Shown here: positions 1-8,170 of the stretch, in pieces
Position numbering within the stretch: the stretch's first letter is position 1
How the letters are laid out: each line of letters starts with the position of its first letter
Source: Allorhodopirellula heiligendammensis
GTDB lineage: Bacteria; Planctomycetota; Planctomycetia; Pirellulales; Pirellulaceae
NCBI RefSeq assembly: GCF_007860105.1
Contig: NZ_SJPU01000002.1
Location: 2,447,882 to 2,511,881 of the forward strand
Direction of reading: 5' to 3'
DNA length: 64,000 nucleotides
Translations under genes and position numbers: made by a program
The notes under the pieces: generated by a model
What the model was told of the DNA's origin: nothing
The model's input: only the letters and a program-made list of their open reading frames with translations
Databases searched by the model: none

Positions 1-197
1 CTAACGGCATTTTCGAACGCCGCTTGAGGATTCTGAGGTTCCATCGTCTCGAGATCAACGAGCGACCAAATGGTCTCAGCAATCAATTGGTCAGCAGAAT
101 CGGTCGCAGGTATTGGCTTGTCTCGTTCCTGAGCCCATACAGTCATCGAAACGAGCAAACTGAGAATCAGCACCGCACGATTGCTGATCGTAACCAT
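1..197 (-). CDS. Secreted protein of unknown function, N-terminal part only
   Basis: A minus-strand reading frame opens with ATG at 197-195 and runs off the left edge of the window. A GGAGG ribosome binding site lies about six bases upstream of this ATG and fixes the start. The first 22 or so residues form a clear signal peptide: a short basic start, a hydrophobic stretch ILSLLVSMTVWA, then Q. The remaining 40 visible residues are polar and match no family I recognise. The protein is probably exported. About 65 codons are visible and the rest lies outside the window. Confidence 0.6.
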   Translation of the reverse strand, partial: MVTISNRAVLILSLLVSMTVWAQERDKPIPATDSADQLIAETIWSLVDLETMEPQNPQAAFENAV

Positions 198-312
198 CGA
201 AATCCTCCAGCTGGGCCAATGTGAAAATGGATGCGTCACCAGCGTCCTGACTTCACGCTCCCGAGCGAAGCTTGGGAGCAATGGCGTGGACTTGCTTCGC
301 TAGGTTAACCCC

Positions 313-528
313 TCAACCCAACGGCTTGTCGGTTTCCACCTGCACAATAATCAGCACATCGCCAGCGGCGAAGCTGCTCATGGGGCCCCCGCTGGCGCCC
401 GGTTGACTGGATAAATTTCCAGATATCGACAGCACTTTCACGCCGGTTTTACGAATCCAGCGATTGATTTGCCGCTCTAACTCTGGCAGATCGTTGTCGA
501 CGCCTTTAAACAGTTTGACTTGTTGCAC
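313..528 (-). CDS. Small conserved-looking protein, unknown function
   Basis: This 71-residue protein starts at a GTG codon (528-526) preceded by a weak purine-rich site. It has no signal peptide or membrane segment. It lies 11 bases downstream of the acidic-protein gene at 540-965 on the same strand, so the two are probably one transcript. The sequence mixes charged residues with a hydrophobic C-terminal strand (DVLIIVQVETDK), which suggests a small alpha/beta fold. I do not recognise the family. Confidence 0.5.
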   Translation of the reverse strand: MQQVKLFKGVDNDLPELERQINRWIRKTGVKVLSISGNLSSQPGASGGPMSSFAAGDVLIIVQVETDKPLG

Positions 529-539
529 GTTCTTTTCTC

Positions 540-965
540 TCAGTCGATATTTTCAAAGTCGTCGAAGTCGTCGAGGTCATCTTCTTCCTCTTCGAGATCG
601 TCGCCAGCGGTATTGAGTCCAAACTCGGCACTGATTTCGTCATCAATTTCGATTTCGTAATCGTCATCGAGCTCTTCTTCGAAATCGTCGTCAAAGTCAT
701 CGTCGAAATCATCTTCATCGATGTCATCGAACTCGTCGATGTCATCCTCGTCGTCGTCCAGGTCGTCGCCAAACCCACCGTGATCGCCTTCATCGTCATC
801 ATCGTCGTGATCTGACGTCGAATCTTCATCGTCATCATCGTCATCATGGTCGATCAGCACGGGAGTCGGCGTGTGCAACGGCGCGCTCACGCCGGGCAGG
901 GGGCTTCCCGCAGCGAGTTGATAAGAATCGATGGAGGGAGATTTTGGCTGGATCGTGACAGTCAT
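540..965 (-). CDS. Very acidic Asp/Glu-rich protein
   Basis: The protein has 141 residues and starts at ATG 965-963. Residues 1-38 are ordinary and proline/serine-containing. From about residue 39 to the end the chain is almost entirely aspartate and glutamate, broken by phenylalanine, isoleucine and glycine. The DNA shows matching tandem runs of GAT/GAC and GAA codons. There is no signal peptide. Proteins of this kind are usually disordered and can bind metal ions, basic proteins or nucleic-acid-binding partners; none of these roles is shown here. It is probably co-transcribed with the downstream gene at 313-528. Confidence 0.6.
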   Translation of the reverse strand: MTVTIQPKSPSIDSYQLAAGSPLPGVSAPLHTPTPVLIDHDDDDDDEDSTSDHDDDDDEGDHGGFGDDLDDDEDDIDEFDDIDEDDFDDDFDDDFEEELDDDYEIEIDDEISAEFGLNTAGDDLEEEEDDLDDFDDFENID

Positions 966-1290
966 GTACAGTCAATCAACACGGAAGTCAAAAGAAGTGA
1001 AAGTGCGAGAACGGGCGGACGGCGAAATTCGCCAACCGTTTTTTGGATGGTTTCGTCAGCCGTGGTAGTGGACCAGATCGGTTGAATCCAGGCCAGATCC
1101 CGACACCTGGCTAAACAGCCAGAATAAGTCACCTGCGCGGCTTAAGGCGACTGGGTCGAGTTTTCCTACGAGCTGGGCATTTCTTGCGACATCTCGACAC
1201 CATGCCGATCATTTTGCTAACTGGTGCAATCATCACAAGCCGCCCGCGCCGGAATTTTGGCATTTTCACCAATTGAGAGCTCAAATTGCC
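966..1290. other. Intergenic region between divergent genes
   Basis: This stretch separates the minus-strand acidic-protein gene from the plus-strand lipoprotein pair and should hold promoters for both. A short palindrome, GGCGAAATTCGCC, followed by a T-run, is visible near 1021-1046. I see no gene. Confidence 0.4.
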
Positions 1291-2223
1291 ATGGATGGTG
1301 ATTTCCAGACCCGCAAATCGAACGTCGCATTGCTCACCGCAAACCGCGACGATCTCCGCGACTCCACACACCTGCTATTGCTGCCGCTGATCGCATGTGC
1401 GGTCGCCATCACTCTGCTGAGCGGATGCGCGTCCCATCAGTACGGACAACTGCTCGCCAGCGATGACAAAGACATGGTTGGCAGCCACGAGGCAGGTGCA
1501 GCGACCTGGAATCCTTTGGTCGACTCGTCCGTCGCCCAGTTGCTCGGGCGCTGCCCGCCGGTTGCACCCCCAACGTCCTTGGGCACCGGCTTTGGCGAGG
1601 GCTCTTTCGCCGCTGCGGCCTCCGACGCACCGACAAAGGCACCCGGTGCGGGTGGGACAACCACGCCAGCCAAGGTAGCCAGCCACAACCTCACAGGCGA
1701 ATTACCACCTCCTGGTGCCCACCCTGAAGAAGTCTTCGGGATGCCCGATCCCAACGAGCCCACGCAACTCGTCACCGGGCCCGCACGAGTGTGCTTCATC
1801 GGCATCGAGAACAAGAGCGCCGAAGAATTGGTCGATTTCAAGGACCAACTCTATGAGCGCATCGATTCACAAATCAATGAAAGCCAGTCGTTTCGCAGCA
1901 TCAGTCGGCGATTAATTGACGCCGCCTTGATCGAGACGCGACTGCGTCCCGATTCCTTGTTCCTACCCGATAACCGGGCCGCGTTCGCCGCAGCTCTCGG
2001 TCGTCAGGGCTCACCGGTCGACTATTTGCTCTACGCCACGATCACCACGGGCACGACCGATCGCAACAAATCGACGCAGCGAGATTACCTCCTGACACTG
2101 GAGATGGTGAATCTGAGGACGGGTGACTACATCAAAGAATCCTCGAAAATCCGTAAAGGCTACCACCACACCCGCGCGGGTAAATGGTGGAATTTCGGCA
2201 TTTTCGACCAAGCCGATGGTTAG
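1291..2223 (+). CDS. LpoB-like outer-membrane lipoprotein
   Basis: The product is a 310-residue lipoprotein. A hydrophobic stretch is followed by a lipobox, LLSGC, near residue 45, and a proline/alanine-rich linker runs to about residue 155. The C-terminal 150 residues resemble the LpoB family (PF13036): an IENKSAEELVDFKDQL strand-helix start, a central SFRSISRRLIDAAL segment, the strand VDYLLYATITTG, and a final strand pair ending in TGDYIKESSKIRKGY. In enterobacteria LpoB activates the peptidoglycan synthase PBP1b; that role is only inferred here. I prefer ATG 1291 over a TTG six codons upstream. The 3' end overlaps the next lipoprotein gene by eight bases. Confidence 0.7.
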   Translation: MDGDFQTRKSNVALLTANRDDLRDSTHLLLLPLIACAVAITLLSGCASHQYGQLLASDDKDMVGSHEAGAATWNPLVDSSVAQLLGRCPPVAPPTSLGTGFGEGSFAAAASDAPTKAPGAGGTTTPAKVASHNLTGELPPPGAHPEEVFGMPDPNEPTQLVTGPARVCFIGIENKSAEELVDFKDQLYERIDSQINESQSFRSISRRLIDAALIETRLRPDSLFLPDNRAAFAAALGRQGSPVDYLLYATITTGTTDRNKSTQRDYLLTLEMVNLRTGDYIKESSKIRKGYHHTRAGKWWNFGIFDQADG

Positions 2224-3787
2224 AGCGAATATCGCCACACCCCGCCGGAGCCCCCCAGCACCGACGGGCAGAAACGTCTGGCTCGCCAGTTGGCGGCACT
2301 GCCGTTGTCTACCCACGGCTCCGGCCGTCGTGAGCTCCTGCGTGCTCTCTAGCCTGCTACTCCTGTCCGGCTGCGCCACCCACCTAGCGTCCATCGACAC
2401 CGCTCGCGACGCCTTCGCCCGAGGCGATCTCGAGACTGCCGCGACGATGTTCAGTGAGGTTGCTGATTCCCATAGCCGATTTTCCGACCCTGCCCGCCTG
2501 GACCTGGCTGTTGTCCAGCTCGCCTCCGGTGACCTTGATCAAGCCACCGCAGGCCTTCGCAGCCTGCGCGATCGATTCGACAAAACCAGCGAAGCGGCGG
2601 CGATTGGCGGCGGCGATGGCGGCCTGATTGCGAGTGCCAAGTCGGTATCGGGAGACGCGCTGTCAATGGTCACCGATGATACTGCGCGAGTGTTCAAGCC
2701 CGCTGGCTATGAAGAGGTGATGATCCGCACGATGCTAGCGATCTGCTCGCTCGCCGGTGATGGGATGGATGCGGAGAGCTACATCAACCAAGCGGCGATG
2801 CACCAAGCGAAATTGCGGGAAGTCGCTGAGGCACGCCAGCGAGACATCTTCCCAGACGCATTGGATGCGACCCCACACCAAGAACTCGCCCTGGCGCCCT
2901 ACCTCCGAGGCGTTTTGCGAGAGGCGACGCATCATGATTTCGACGACGCGCAGCGAAACTACCGCCTCGTCAGCGCCATCAAGCCTGATTTCCGGCCCGC
3001 CCAGGACGACCTGCAGCGAGCCGCCGTCGGCAACCACAGCCAGCCCGGCCACGGTGCCCTCTATGTCTTCGCACTGGTCGGCCGCGGCCCAGTCCTCGTA
3101 CCCACCGACGCGCCCGTCACGTCTGCGGCCGTGTCCATCGCGTCAATGTTGATGTTTCATGATCAAGACCAAGAGGACGATATCACGCGTTTGCCCCGGA
3201 TCCCAAGCGTTAAGATTCCAACGGTCTACGTCCCGCCCTCGGCCATCGCTGCGGTCACCGTCACCCGCTCTACCCAGCGATCCGGTGGCCAACGCAATGT
3301 GCCTGCCCACCCCAGCGGTTCCGTTCAGATGCCAGGGGCCTACCAGATGCTAGGGGCTGAGATGCTAGGGGCCACCCAGTCACTGACCGACGTCGCTGAG
3401 ATGGTCCAGGCTCAAGCAACCGCCGAACAGCCCTGGACGATCGCCCGCAGTTTTCTTCGGCAGGCGAGCAAGGAAATGGCCGTGAGCAAAGTTCGCCAAG
3501 GACTTGGGTTGACTGGAGGAGTGGGCAGTGCGGTGCAATTCGCAGCCTCGACCGCATGGACGGCCACCGAAAAGGCCGACACTCGCTGCTGGGGACTGCT
3601 ACCCAGAGAAATTCAAGTTCTGCGGGCTGAGTTGCCTGTCGGCGAACACCAAATCCAACTCGCACCCGTTGGTCCTGACGGATTTTCGATCGGCCCCGAG
3701 CGTTCTGCCACCATTCGCATGGCCAATGGGCGAAACACCTACCTCGTCGTTATCGCCCCAACTGGAAATCTGCACATCGTCGAGTGA
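2216..3787 (+). CDS. COG3014-like TPR lipoprotein, partner of the LpoB-like protein
   Basis: The start is taken at ATG 2216, which overlaps the stop of the previous gene (ATGGTTAG) and implies translational coupling. The 523-residue product has a hydrophobic signal ending in a lipobox, LLLLSGC, near residue 54. Helical repeats of the TPR/SEL type follow (DAFARGDLETAATMFSEVAD and similar), then a beta-rich C-terminal half. The architecture and the neighbour recall the COG3014 lipoproteins that sit next to lpoB in some proteobacteria. Function is unknown; a periplasmic scaffold acting with the LpoB-like protein is the simplest inference. Frames reading further upstream exist but lack a start with a ribosome binding site. 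Confidence 0.6.
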   Translation: MVRANIATPRRSPPAPTGRNVWLASWRHCRCLPTAPAVVSSCVLSSLLLLSGCATHLASIDTARDAFARGDLETAATMFSEVADSHSRFSDPARLDLAVVQLASGDLDQATAGLRSLRDRFDKTSEAAAIGGGDGGLIASAKSVSGDALSMVTDDTARVFKPAGYEEVMIRTMLAICSLAGDGMDAESYINQAAMHQAKLREVAEARQRDIFPDALDATPHQELALAPYLRGVLREATHHDFDDAQRNYRLVSAIKPDFRPAQDDLQRAAVGNHSQPGHGALYVFALVGRGPVLVPTDAPVTSAAVSIASMLMFHDQDQEDDITRLPRIPSVKIPTVYVPPSAIAAVTVTRSTQRSGGQRNVPAHPSGSVQMPGAYQMLGAEMLGATQSLTDVAEMVQAQATAEQPWTIARSFLRQASKEMAVSKVRQGLGLTGGVGSAVQFAASTAWTATEKADTRCWGLLPREIQVLRAELPVGEHQIQLAPVGPDGFSIGPERSATIRMANGRNTYLVVIAPTGNLHIVE

Positions 3788-4436
3788 GTGCGAACGAGTC
3801 AGCGAATCTGAGCATTGGGATGGGCCAGCGGACTGGCCGGCTACGCTGCCCAGTACCTCAGCTGCCTGTTTTATTTACCAACCCCACCCGCCAGCGAGGC
3901 AATCCCGCTCATCCCGCGGTGGCACGCCGGGTGAGTGATTGTGCATTCGGATGGCAAATACAATTAATTTAACAGGCTGTGAGGGACCCTCCCTCACCGC
4001 AGTCGAGGCCATTGAGTGGCCGCCCCGACTCCCACCCAGCAGCAACTCGGGCGATGCCCACATGCCCTGCAAGGAGTCGATGATCACGTATCAGCACCGC
4101 CTTCAGCGAATCCGCGGATTACCTAAAAGTTCATTCGCTGATCGGCCACACAATCGGCACAACTGGCGTCTTGGTGCTGAATTATCCCGACCAGTCACTG
4201 GGACAGGAAAATTGGGCCACGCGTCCCAGGCAAGCTGAACTGAGGCCCCGGTACCGCCGATACCCTCGCTATCGGTCGTTCGACCTCGCAGTTGCGACAA
4301 TGGATTTGACGAAATCCACACTCGCTGGGTTGCGTGGATGGGCGGCGGAGAACCCCACGATGCCAGGATGGCCGTGGGGGCATCTATCAAGGTAGCGGCC
4401 TCCCCAAGCTGCTGGGCTCTTTTTCGGAAGTTGTCG
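3788..4436. other. Intergenic region with a repeat-like remnant
   Basis: About 650 bases without a convincing gene. Near 3877-3935 the sequence encodes an Asn-Pro-Thr-Arg-Gln-Arg-Gly stretch of the kind seen in dispersed planctomycete intergenic repeats. A related CGCCAGCGAGG core recurs near 39950-39960. The short open frames here look accidental. Confidence 0.35.
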
Positions 4437-4709
4437 ATGATCGGATTTTCCCTCCAATCAATGGACCTGTCGCGGATGCGGCAGCAAGTCGAAATCAAAC
4501 TCTGTGAATTGGGAGCGCTCGAACCGCAACAATTCCCTCTGACCCAACGGGAAGTCGTTCGCCGCGGCAAAACCTGTGCAATCTACTTCTGCCTGCACGG
4601 TCCCCGAAGTGTCAAATTAACCGCCATCGCGGACCTGAAGACCCGCTCGATGGTGTACTACGGCAGCGATGGAGTCCGCCGAGAAACCGTCGACTGGGAT
4701 GCCCTGTAA
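4437..4709 (+). CDS. Small protein of unknown function
   Basis: The frame gives a 90-residue protein from ATG 4437, which has GGAAG eight bases upstream. ATG 4461 is an alternative start. The open frame extends further 5', but those codons read like non-coding sequence. The protein has an N-terminal helix (MDLSRMRQQVEIKLCEL), then an RRGKTCAIYFCLHGPRSVKL strand region and a strand-turn-strand end. It is soluble, with no signal peptide. The family is not recognised. It lies 225 bases upstream of rpsU on the same strand. Confidence 0.5.
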   Translation: MIGFSLQSMDLSRMRQQVEIKLCELGALEPQQFPLTQREVVRRGKTCAIYFCLHGPRSVKLTAIADLKTRSMVYYGSDGVRRETVDWDAL

Positions 4710-4934
4710 AGTGGGATTCGCGAAAGATCGACAGGAATTTCTGAAAATCACCGTGATCCTCGGTTGTCGATGATCCCCCGGTAACGCTATGATCCTCGCT
4801 TCTCACGAGGGAGATTCCGGCCCGAGGTACGTTTCAGCACGTCTGGAGCACGGTAATCCCCCTTTCAGACAGTCCTCAAACGGAGGCGAATTTCAAATGC
4901 ACAAAATTCCAGACGAAGGGTTTACGAAGCGGAT

Positions 4935-5129
4935 ATGGTAAAGTTATTGGTGCGAGATCGGGAAACGATTCAAGAGGCAGTACGACGGTTCAGGAAGTTG
5001 GTTGAACGCAGCGGCATCAAAAAAGAGATGCGCCGCCGTGAATTCTATGAAAAGCCCAGCGAAACAAACCGCCGCGCCCGCTTGCGTGCCGAACGCCGCA
5101 ACAAACGCACCCAACTTTTGGCCCGCTAA
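4935..5129 (+). CDS. rpsU: 30S ribosomal protein bS21
   Basis: The 64-residue protein is very basic and has the bS21 pattern: a short N-terminal strand ([18 protein letters not shown]), the [23 protein letters not shown] helix pair in two parts, and an Arg/Lys-rich tail. Its length is typical of the family. bS21 sits on the small subunit platform near the 3' end of 16S rRNA and helps translation initiation. The gene ends 50 bases before tRNA-Val on the same strand, so the two may share a transcript. Confidence 0.92.
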   Translation: MVKLLVRDRETIQEAVRRFRKLVERSGIKKEMRRREFYEKPSETNRRARLRAERRNKRTQLLAR

Positions 5130-5179
5130 GAAACCTAACGACAAGCTGCCCGCTCCCCAGCGACCAGCAGCTTTCCCAA

Positions 5180-5253
5180 GGGCGTTTAGCTCAGTTGGCT
5201 AGAGCATCTCGTTTACACCGAGAGGGTCGGGGGTTCGAGTCCCTCAACGCCCA
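5180..5253 (+). tRNA. tRNA-Val, anticodon TAC
   Basis: A complete cloverleaf can be drawn. The acceptor stem is GGGCGTT (5180-5186) with AACGCCC (5246-5252), and the discriminator base is A. The D-stem is GCTC/GAGC, the anticodon stem TCTCG/CGAGA, and the T-arm GGGGG TTCGAGT CCCTC with one imperfect pair. The anticodon TAC is at 5214-5216. No CCA is encoded. The 3' end is the integration target of the element to its right: the reading frame of the integrase runs antisense into this gene and stops in the anticodon loop. Confidence 0.95.
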
Positions 5254-6616
5254 TCAGATAGTAGTTGCCACTGCTATCCTGAACTATAGAAAGCCCTGTT
5301 TTCCCAGCGGAAACAGGGCTTTCTTCGTTTTCGCCCAAGTCTTCAATAGCGCCGGATATGTCCGAAATGGAACCACCAGTGGAACTACCAGCGGGCTTAC
5401 GGGCCACAGTCGCACCCGATGGATCCGCCGCCGCCAAGAATGCCGAGTCGGTGGCCATCGCATAGTGACGCATCGCCACGGGCACGCTGTTACCGAGCCA
5501 CGCCGACACGTCCTTGGCCGGATACCGAGCCATCAATTCAGTCTCACGAGACGCCCGCAGATTCTGGAAAAGACGCGGCCACGGTTCTACACCAGCACGT
5601 TTCAGGATTTTCAGAAATGTCTCCCGCAGGTTTTGGTCGGGCCGCCGATACCGGGTGACGACGAAAGGTGACGTCGGTCCGTCTGGCATCCGATCCCATG
5701 CCGCTTGGAGGTAGGGACGCAGCTCAGGAAAGATTGGGCAAACGCGCACCCCGCCCGTCGAGTGATGTTCTGTCTTGGACGCGTTGACGGTCATCTTGCC
5801 GGTCTCCAGGTCGATGTCGCTCCACCGCATCGCCACCAACTCCGATGGACAACGGAGTCCACCGAAACGAGCCAACGCCAATATCGTCCGCCAGTCATCG
5901 CACGGGCAGTGCCCCATGCACAGCTCGATCGCTTCGACCGGAACGAAAAATTGACGCTTCTCATTCCCCTGCGAAGTCGACGGCAGTTTGTCGAATGGAT
6001 TGGACTCCACCAAACCGCGTTCAACCGCTTCGATGAAAAATTGCTTGGCAGTCGCCGTCCGCCGCCGCACAGTTTCTTCGGCCATGTCGGTTCTCTTCAA
6101 CTTGGTATCACGCCGATTGCCTTGCGTTTTGAGCCACACCCGCCATTTTTTGGCGTCCGTGGCGGTCACGTCGCGCAGACGTTTCTTGCGACCGAAGTAG
6201 TCGAGCAAATTCGCGCGCGCCTTTTCCTACGTTTCTCGCGTCGATTGCTTCACGTCTTTTCGCTCGGCCACGTATTCATCGATCCATTGGGCGATTGTCA
6301 GGACACGAGCAACACGTGTTTCCACCGATTCGACCAAGCCGCAGGTCGCCAGCTTGTTCCGCAGATCAACATCAATCCCCGCCAACCAATCCGCCGTTGC
6401 CTTCTCCGGTGGTCGGCCTTTCTTGGTCTGCTCGAGCAAGTGTTCAAGGTGGACCTTGGTGTCCTCGGCCTTGGCCTCGGTCACGTCACCTAACCAAATA
6501 GATCGCTTGCGTTTCGACGCATCCCGAAACTGCAACCCAAACCCGCCGGTGCGCTTCGCAGTCTTCTCTTCTCGGCTGAGACTAGCCATTGAATCAACTC
6601 CATCAGTTGTTCCCAT
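5213..6616 (-). pseudogene. Tyrosine-recombinase integrase, interrupted by an amber codon
   Basis: A phage-type integrase frame reads from ATG 6616 (or ATG 6589) to a stop at 5213. A TAG at 6229-6227 interrupts it after residue 129. The frame continues unchanged on the other side, and the context (TRET-stop-EKARANL) suggests a former TGG. The N-terminal part is the arm-binding/SAM-like region. The C-terminal part has the catalytic Arg in GGLRCPSEL, a box II of QNLRAS where HxxR is expected, a WLGNS segment and the nucleophile Tyr in RHYAM. So the box II histidine also appears replaced. The last residues (GVEGLEPPTLSV) come from reading tRNA-Val antisense, as expected for an integrase beside its attachment site. 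The gene is probably inactive unless the stop is suppressed or a sequence error. Confidence 0.85.
5288..5324 (+). terminator. Rho-independent terminator after tRNA-Val
   Basis: A 14-bp perfect inverted repeat (AGAAAGCCCTGTTT at 5288-5301 and its complement at 5311-5324) with a nine-base loop lies 35 bases after the tRNA. A T-rich stretch follows. It probably ends the rpsU-tRNA-Val transcript. It also lies inside the 3' part of the integrase reading frame on the other strand. Confidence 0.7.
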
Positions 6617-6732
6617 ATAGATGAATGAACTGCCACGGCGGGGCCGGCATGGGACCGGCTTTTCGGAGATCAGCCTAGCCGTGGCGATGTTATATTAGGG
6701 TGAATGCAGAGGACGTAAAAATCGGAGTCGAA

Positions 6733-6888
6733 ATGTCAGCTCGAAAACCAAACCAAATTCGCCCCCAGCTCGGTGCCGGGAAATCAAGCGCGTTTGCGTT
6801 TTATTTCGTCCTTGCAATAGTTCTGATCGACGTCATCGGGGTCGCGGCCGCTCTAATACTTCCGCAGCTTAACCATTACTTCCAATAA
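6733..6888 (+). CDS. Small single-pass membrane protein
   Basis: This 51-residue frame starts at ATG 6733 with GGAG six bases upstream; a GTG at 6700 is possible but less supported. After a basic N-terminus of about 20 residues there is one strong transmembrane helix (FAFYFVLAIVLIDVIGVAAA) and a short tail. It is transcribed divergently from the integrase remnant, inside the decayed element. Function is unknown. Confidence 0.4.
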   Translation: MSARKPNQIRPQLGAGKSSAFAFYFVLAIVLIDVIGVAAALILPQLNHYFQ

Positions 6889-7101
6889 CTAATCGATCGG
6901 TTCCGCCGGTTCTGGTGAAACGATCGTCACCAGTGGCGACCGTCCACGAGCGAACTCGCACAGGACCAACCCCAAGCCCGCCATCCGCGTCAGAACCCGC
7001 TTCCCGGTCTTCAGTAGGACACGGAGTTCGCTGAGAAGTGCCGGTGTCAGCTTGATCGGGTTACCTACTAAAGAGACGTCTAAATAGAACCAGAAAAGAG
7101 A
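6889..7101 (-). pseudogene. Open frame without a start codon, probable gene remnant
   Basis: From two in-frame TAG codons at 7107-7102 to a TAG at 6891-6889 there is an open minus-strand frame of 70 codons. It has no ATG, GTG or TTG at its 5' end. The translation looks protein-like (NPIKLTPALLSELRVLLKTG, then an RGRSPLVTIVSPEP tail). It lies between the polymerase relic and the integrase, on the same strand as both. I read it as the 3' part of a lost element gene. An unusual start codon cannot be excluded. Confidence 0.3.
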
Positions 7102-7130
7102 CTACTAAGTAGTTATGGGGGTACAGGTGG

Positions 7131-7193
7131 GACGACTCGTTCCAATGCTCGGACAATTTGTTCCATGTTATGGACCACTCATTCCAATTTGTG
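7131..7193. repeat. Three imperfect 21-bp tandem repeats, iteron-like
   Basis: Units at 7131-7151, 7152-7172 and 7173-7193 each begin with GAC and carry TTCCA at the same offset. A degenerate fourth unit may follow. The last two units contain perfect small palindromes: TCCAT-GTT-ATGGA (7162-7174) and CATTCCA-ATTTG-TGGAATG (7180-7198). The spacing of two helical turns and the position next to a replicative DNA polymerase relic recall plasmid iterons. A repeat-coding segment is an alternative, since 21 bp equals seven codons. Confidence 0.5.
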
Positions 7194-7220
7194 GAATGGG
7201 TTGTCCGACGTTCGATTTCG

Positions 7221-7947
7221 CTATTGGCGGTCTGCTTCCCTGGCGAGCCGGACAACTCGGCCCCACATTTCGACACCACGATCGTCACCCATGTACCGAT
7301 CGGGATGCCGGATTACCTTGGCATCGGATTGCAGATCAAAACCATCGAGCACAATGCGGCCGGCCTCACGCATGATCGCTTGCGTTTCCGCCACCACATC
7401 GTCGATGACTTCCGTCTCGGCTTCGATCAAAACCGCATCGTGAACTGGGCAACACACGCGAACTCCGGCCTCGGTCGCCATACAGCACGCCAGACGCATC
7501 ATTTCCGCTCCATTGGCCTGCATTGGGAAAGTTTGCAAGGGATCTTGGGTTGTCGCCTCCAATGGTGCGGATACGCCACCCGAACACGGTTTGCAACCCG
7601 CCGGTCAACATCGCGGTGTCGATCCGGTACGTTTCGGACGGATGCACACGGCAAAACTTCATCTTGTCCGGCTCGCCGACTTTCAACGTCACGATTTTAC
7701 GCTTCACGCCGATGGCGCCCGCCGCCGTATTCGGATTGATGCGCAGCGACGCCGGGTCGAATGGATCAACCACGCGAGGAGGATCCGGTGGTGTCGGTGC
7801 CGTCACCACCGCCACGTGGATCGGTAGTTCACGTGGTGGACCGCTATCCTCCACCTGGGCATTCTCTCCGATACCGGGCAGGTTTTCGGCACTGCTTTTT
7901 TCGCTGGACTTAAGCATCCGTTTGGTGGACTTGCTAGAATCAGTCAT
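7221..7947 (-). pseudogene. Fused remnants: element protein N-terminus joined to a family A DNA polymerase C-terminus
   Basis: Translation begins at ATG 7947 (AGGA upstream). About 108 residues follow of a soluble Pro-rich protein of unknown function ending ...MKFCRVHPSETYRID. Without a break the frame enters polymerase sequence (AMLTGGLQTVFGWRI, NPRSLANF). Near 7526-7531 one extra base shifts the frame, and the polymerase continues in the next frame: PMQANGAEMMRLACC, then the motif C segment VHDAVLIE, to a stop at 7221. So two genes lost the sequence between them and the fusion then gained a one-base frameshift. Family A polymerases of this short type occur in phages and integrated plasmids. 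The product cannot be an active polymerase because the fingers and most of the palm are missing. Confidence 0.75.
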
Positions 7948-8170
7948 AGGTTCGTTTCCTTGTCGACCGTGCATCGTCATCACCGATGCCGGTCGTTTTT
8001 TGTTGGTTGAGATTGTCAGAAGTCACGAGGCAGAAGTCGCCTTCGGACGGCAAGCTTTTTTCCGGTTCAATGGAATTGCGCAGGCAGGCTTCGCATAAAC
8101 TCGCGAAACCCTCGACCACGCGGAAATCATGGAACACGGCTTCGCGTCGCTTGCAGAAATGGCACAGCAT
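7940..8170 (-). CDS. Small zinc-finger-like protein
   Basis: The protein has 76 residues. Two CxxC pairs (CHFC near residues 3-6 and CEAC near 27-30) in the first 30 residues suggest a zinc-binding treble-clef or ribbon. The rest is polar. The start is ATG 8170, which overlaps the TGA of the upstream HTH gene; a GTG at 8173 is an alternative. The 3' end overlaps the start of the next gene at 7947. Tight packing places it in one operon of the integrated element. The target is unknown. Confidence 0.6.
   Translation of the reverse strand: MLCHFCKRREAVFHDFRVVEGFASLCEACLRNSIEPEKSLPSEGDFCLVTSDNLNQQKTTGIGDDDARSTRKRTYD

Noticed and set aside
7115-7375. Plus-strand frame with a G-x-(L/F)-(V/I)-P seven-residue repeat across the iteron-like region
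   Set aside because: Any 21-bp repeat gives seven-residue repeats in all frames. This one has no ribosome binding site and runs antisense through the polymerase relic.
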